64,000 nucleotides of DNA from Antedon mediterranea (lineage: Eukaryota; Echinodermata; Crinoidea; Comatulida; Antedonidae): positions 17,709,001 through 17,773,000 of the forward strand of contig NC_092680.1 of assembly GCF_964355755.1 (NCBI RefSeq). The letters run 5' to 3'. The notes under the pieces were generated by a model. The model was given only the letters and a program-made list of their open reading frames with translations, ran no database searches and had not been told where the DNA came from. Shown here in pieces: positions 60,307-64,000 of this stretch; position 1 is the first letter of the stretch, and each line of letters begins with the position of its first letter. The translations under genes and the position numbers were made by a program.

Positions 60307-61774
60307 ATTCAACACTGCTAATGGTGACGTAGGCCTACTGTATGGTCACTGTAGGGTGATGATGAAATAGAATATAAAAACAATAAATAAAAGGTTTCTT
60401 TTATGTAGTATTCCATATTCTCATGATTAGGCCTATACCGTATTCCTGTTTTCGATGATATAGCCTATATTATTAACATTTCGCATAGTAAAAGTCGTTT
60501 AGATTCGATCGATATCATCCGCGTCAATCAAATTTCAATTTCAAATGGTTGTATCTGTTTCTACTTTATCATTAGTAACATCTTCATCAGAGAGAGAGAG
60601 GCTAATGTGTATAGGTAAAGCGTGACATAACACATTGCATGGTCTAATTACTTCCCAGCGTTAGCAATTGCACTTCACAAGTTCGTCTATGAAATGAAAT
60701 TCTTGATTGCCAGCTGGTGACCAGCGATTCATTTGATATATTGATACTTTACGGTTAATATTATAGTCCTAAATTTAATTCAAACAATATCCGATTGTCG
60801 GTGTAATTGTATCTCCACATGTGACAATGTGTGTCCTGTATTATAGGTGAATTCCGTAATACTGAGCATTCAAGTAATTAACATTTTATGTAGGCCTGTT
60901 ATATGGAAGGTTAAGTTAAGGGTTATGGTCTATGATACAGGTGAAAACATGTAAAAATTATTAATATACTATTTTTCAGATACTATAATATCGTTACGTA
61001 TACGCAAGGCAATCTAACAAATGGTTGGTGAGCTCCGGAGATCAATGGGTTATTTGTGGCTGCGACACGATCAGTCAGACGCCCATAACATACGCGCGGA
61101 TTTTTTATAGTACAGTACACTGTTGGTATTGTCGCAGCCAGACATAAGATCAAATGGCTGTTACGAGTTCCTATCTTGGCAAGGCGAGCTCAGTGCCCTG
61201 TTAGATCGTCTTGGTTATACGTTTCTGTGTTCTTCATCTCATCTCATTTGTTTATTTATTCACCCATAATTGTGCATTCGTATCCGGCCTCCACGTCATC
61301 AACGTCCGTCAGCCCATCGTCCATTACCATCTATTAATTCATCAACTCATCCATTTATCTTATTTACAAACTTTCATTCATTTATCCAATTCATCTGACC
61401 TTCGTTTTGTCTATTATTTAGCTTTCAAGTAATTTTTACGAATTACTTACATGAACAAGCGAAATTGAAGTAAATTGTTTGGTTACATACGGTAGTGTAC
61501 ACTATATAAAAGCTGTTTTTAAAAAATGGTAATGTAAGCATCATTATGCATGGTTTAAATCAACATCCAACAATGACGTCAAAGGTGTAATGGATAAACA
61601 AATAAAACGTTTTTAAATTAAATTCTCTAGTACTAGGCCTACGCTACTTTACGCGGATTTAGACTGTATATATATATATTATTATATATATCAATCCAAA
61701 GGCAAATTACTGAAAAAATGACAATGCTGTGGGTATCAGTGGACGGATCTCAATGGAGAAAAAAGCTAAGTAAA
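60307..61774. other. Gene-free stretch
   Basis: No gene seen. Short GA and TA simple repeats at 60590-60600 and 61668-61690. Confidence 0.35.
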
Positions 61775-61830
61775 ACAGCCAGAAAAGTTAGCAGAGCTTT
61801 CGGGCAACACTAGCCCTTCATCAGTGCAAG
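61775..61830 (-). ncRNA. Hammerhead-ribozyme-like core in a Penelope-like relic
   Basis: On the minus strand: CTGATGA (61824-61818), a stem II with arms GGGC and GCCC around TAGTGTT, GAAA (61801-61798), a minimal stem III GC-TCT-GC (61797-61791), then TA at 61790-61789 as the UH cleavage position. This order (CUGAUGA, stem II, GAAA, short stem III, UH) matches the hammerhead motifs known in Penelope-like retroelements. The surrounding text GGGCTAGTGTTGCCCGAAAG is also typical of those ends. Stem I pairing is poor as read (A against A at the first position), so activity is doubtful. No reverse transcriptase is nearby. Confidence 0.5.
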
Positions 61831-61849
61831 TATATATATATAATTTTTG

Positions 61850-63175
61850 CTTGGGACGTGTAGGCCTATAGGATACAGTACTCTGTGTATCATATGCCAA
61901 TTATTGGTATTATTGGTAATAAATATTAGTAATACTGTACATGAAGGATTGTCATCGCAGAATGCGTCAAATGGTTCAGTTATCAACCCGTCTAAACACA
62001 TTACAAACGCGTCAATCGAATAATTCGCACGTTATGTAATACAAAATTATAGAAACAACGCGTATTAGATCATGAATCAAACGTTCACAATTCAAAACTC
62101 TTCTTTGGATTTGTTTGTGTGAACCGAGCCAGATTTGTTATTGATCGATTATTACACCATTCATTCAAAACGCGTTAAAGATCATGCGAACCTGTCTTTT
62201 GTGACGCGTTTCTCGTTTTGTCTTGATATCGCCTGCGCGTTTGTGCGTGAATCACTAAAATAAATATTTATATATTGATAACTATTTTCATACCATCTAT
62301 TTAAAATGAATAGTCTGTTCATAATAGATCGATTTATTTGATAAAAGCATATCTGCAGGACAATCGAGTTGTGTGATAAAAAGCCACTGAACAGATTATC
62401 GTGTATAGTGAGTAGGCCCTAATTGTGCATTTAATCGAAAATTATGCATAAGCTATAATGATAATCATTACTATATATACATTTGTTGATATATATACTG
62501 TACTGAAATACACTCGCCAATTTGGTTCGCCAATTGTAGAAGACAACAAGAAACTCAAAGCGCGAAAATAAAAGGTAGCGAAAATGTAAAATCGCGAAAA
62601 TTTAGGGCCGCGAAAATGTTGGGCTTTACAGTAAATATATTTGTTGTATGACCTTTAAATAGGTGGCAACAAAAATCACAATATGCGGAGCGGTCCAAAA
62701 GACAGAACAAAAAATATTTACGAGGTTTCTAATGCTATCCATTGTTGAATTATCATTGTAAATATACGGTATTTGAGACTATCGCATGGGCATAAAGAAA
62801 GATGTTTACATTATAGGCCTAATATACGCCATTTTAGTTCAATAACACAGTGTACCCGCCTTAAAAATCGCAATAAATCGATCATTCTTTTTATCAACAT
62901 TCTGTATCGTCTGGCTATTGACGGTTTACAATCGCCAAATAGAAATGTACAGTACTGATTTTACTTTTAAGAGATAGTTTATTATGCAGTCGATTCTCGT
63001 ATGGCATGACACCGTATTATAAACTGCCAGACTTTGTTAATCCCATCCACAGCACATTTTACAATATCTAAATCAATTTAACTATGATCTTTAATAATCG
63101 GGAAGCTAAAACACTGACTATGGCTTACAGGCATATATTTGGGAAAGAAGAGGCAAAGGCCTACTGTAGACCTAT
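61850..63175. other. Gene-free stretch
   Basis: No gene or clear repeat recognised. Confidence 0.35.
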
Positions 63176-63340
63176 ACTATCTATTTCCGAAATATATCAT
63201 AGGAATATTTGGTAAAACAGAATCTCATTTATATCACATGTGGTGCCTGTATCAAGTAAGGTTGGGTTAAGGTAGGTTACTACTAGAACATGTGATGTTA
63301 CATTACCAAATAATCCTATAATACTTCGGAAATAGATACA
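63176..63340. mobile_element. 165 bp foldback MITE
   Basis: TATCTATTTCCGAAATATAT, then CATAGGAATATTTGGTAA at the left and its imperfect inverse TTACCAAATAATCCTATAAT, then ACTTCGGAAATAGATA at the right. Arms ~37 bases, no ORF. Confidence 0.75.
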
Positions 63341-64000
63341 GTACCGAGAGAATCAGCTACTTTTTCTATAGAACCCAACTAAGAACCCCATCTTCACAAC
63401 CTAAAATAGCGTAGACTGTACTCGTATTTTGGTGGCTATGCTTGACAAATCTAATAACTTTATTATGTTGTTTATCAAGTCATGTCACCGTATACTTTAA
63501 AAGATGGCATCAGATATCAACATGACGTGCGATATTCAGATACTCCACTAAGTGATTAAATTATTATCGGTTAACGAGGATTGAAATAAATCCATAAAGA
63601 GACTTAAGCAGTTAGAATTAGCGGAAAATTGATGACGAAGATTATGCTGTCTGCTCGGCTTCGATCTGTGAATCTTAATTGCTTCTATCGTATGGCTAAC
63701 TCTTCTGTTATATTATTAGTGTAGTTTTTATTTTAATTAATTAAATAGTCTCTATAATTAACGATAGCTTAAAAAGTAAATGCTAGGCCTATAAATAATT
63801 GTGTAAAACGGTTTTGAGGTAAATCTCTCAACTGAGAATACGGGCGAAGGCGAAGAGGTTGCGACTAAGATTTATGTTAAGCTTTTTTATTTTTACCGGT
63901 TTACTGTATAGTCACAGACAATTCGTACACTGGAATGTCTGCCTCAATTTGCCTTTTTATTAAAACTTTTACTTTCTTCTGTACAAATGCGCAGGCGCAA
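63341..64000. other. Gene-free end of window
   Basis: Nothing recognised. Confidence 0.35.

Overview
This 64 kb window is nuclear DNA from an animal. It is AT-rich, with intron-bearing genes, many hairpin-type transposons and LINE fragments, and it is strewn with the word TAGGCCTA. The gene set (epsilon-tubulin, DTWD2, a KLF9/13-type factor, CCNB1IP1/HEI10, BHMT, a PAN plus Link-domain protein pair) and the TAGGCCTA-rich DNA suggest an invertebrate deuterostome, most likely an echinoderm. The species cannot be fixed from the sequence alone.

Layout. 0.6-1.9 kb (minus): epsilon-tubulin, whole coding region in one exon. 2-6.2 kb: repeats, including a 2.3 kb TA-flanked inverted-repeat element filled with a ~75 bp tandem repeat. 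7.0-9.5 kb (plus): DTWD2, five coding exons. 10.1-11.3 kb: frameshifted relic of a probable multicopy protein. 12.4-20.1 kb: a tandem duplication carrying two copies of a secreted PAN/Link-domain gene. Both copies are broken, by different lesions, and each has a LINE fragment in its downstream part. 21.3-24.3 kb (plus): KLF9/13-like zinc-finger factor, two coding exons. 29.1-32.0 kb (plus): CCNB1IP1/HEI10, nine coding exons. 32.2-43.9 kb (minus): BHMT, eight coding exons giving 406 residues. Its 6.4 kb third intron holds a Myb/SANT-coding relic and three related Helentron-like units. 44-64 kb: no recognisable gene; it contains a 3.6 kb foldback element with ~520 bp arms around a ~30 bp minisatellite, several short inverted-repeat elements, LINE ends, and a hammerhead-ribozyme-like core in a Penelope-like relic.

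The five intact genes have unrelated roles (centriole biology, tRNA modification, transcription, meiotic crossover, one-carbon metabolism) and show no operon-like logic. CCNB1IP1 and BHMT are convergent, with stop codons only ~240 bp apart. The unusual content is in the repeats: a 150 bp palindromic family (MITE-A) with seven copies, mostly in introns; elements whose 5' motif, 3' hairpin and flanking inverted copy vary together; and two unrelated inverted-repeat elements that both carry an internal minisatellite. Exon coordinates were obtained by reading splice sites and phase by hand and are not transcript-supported.
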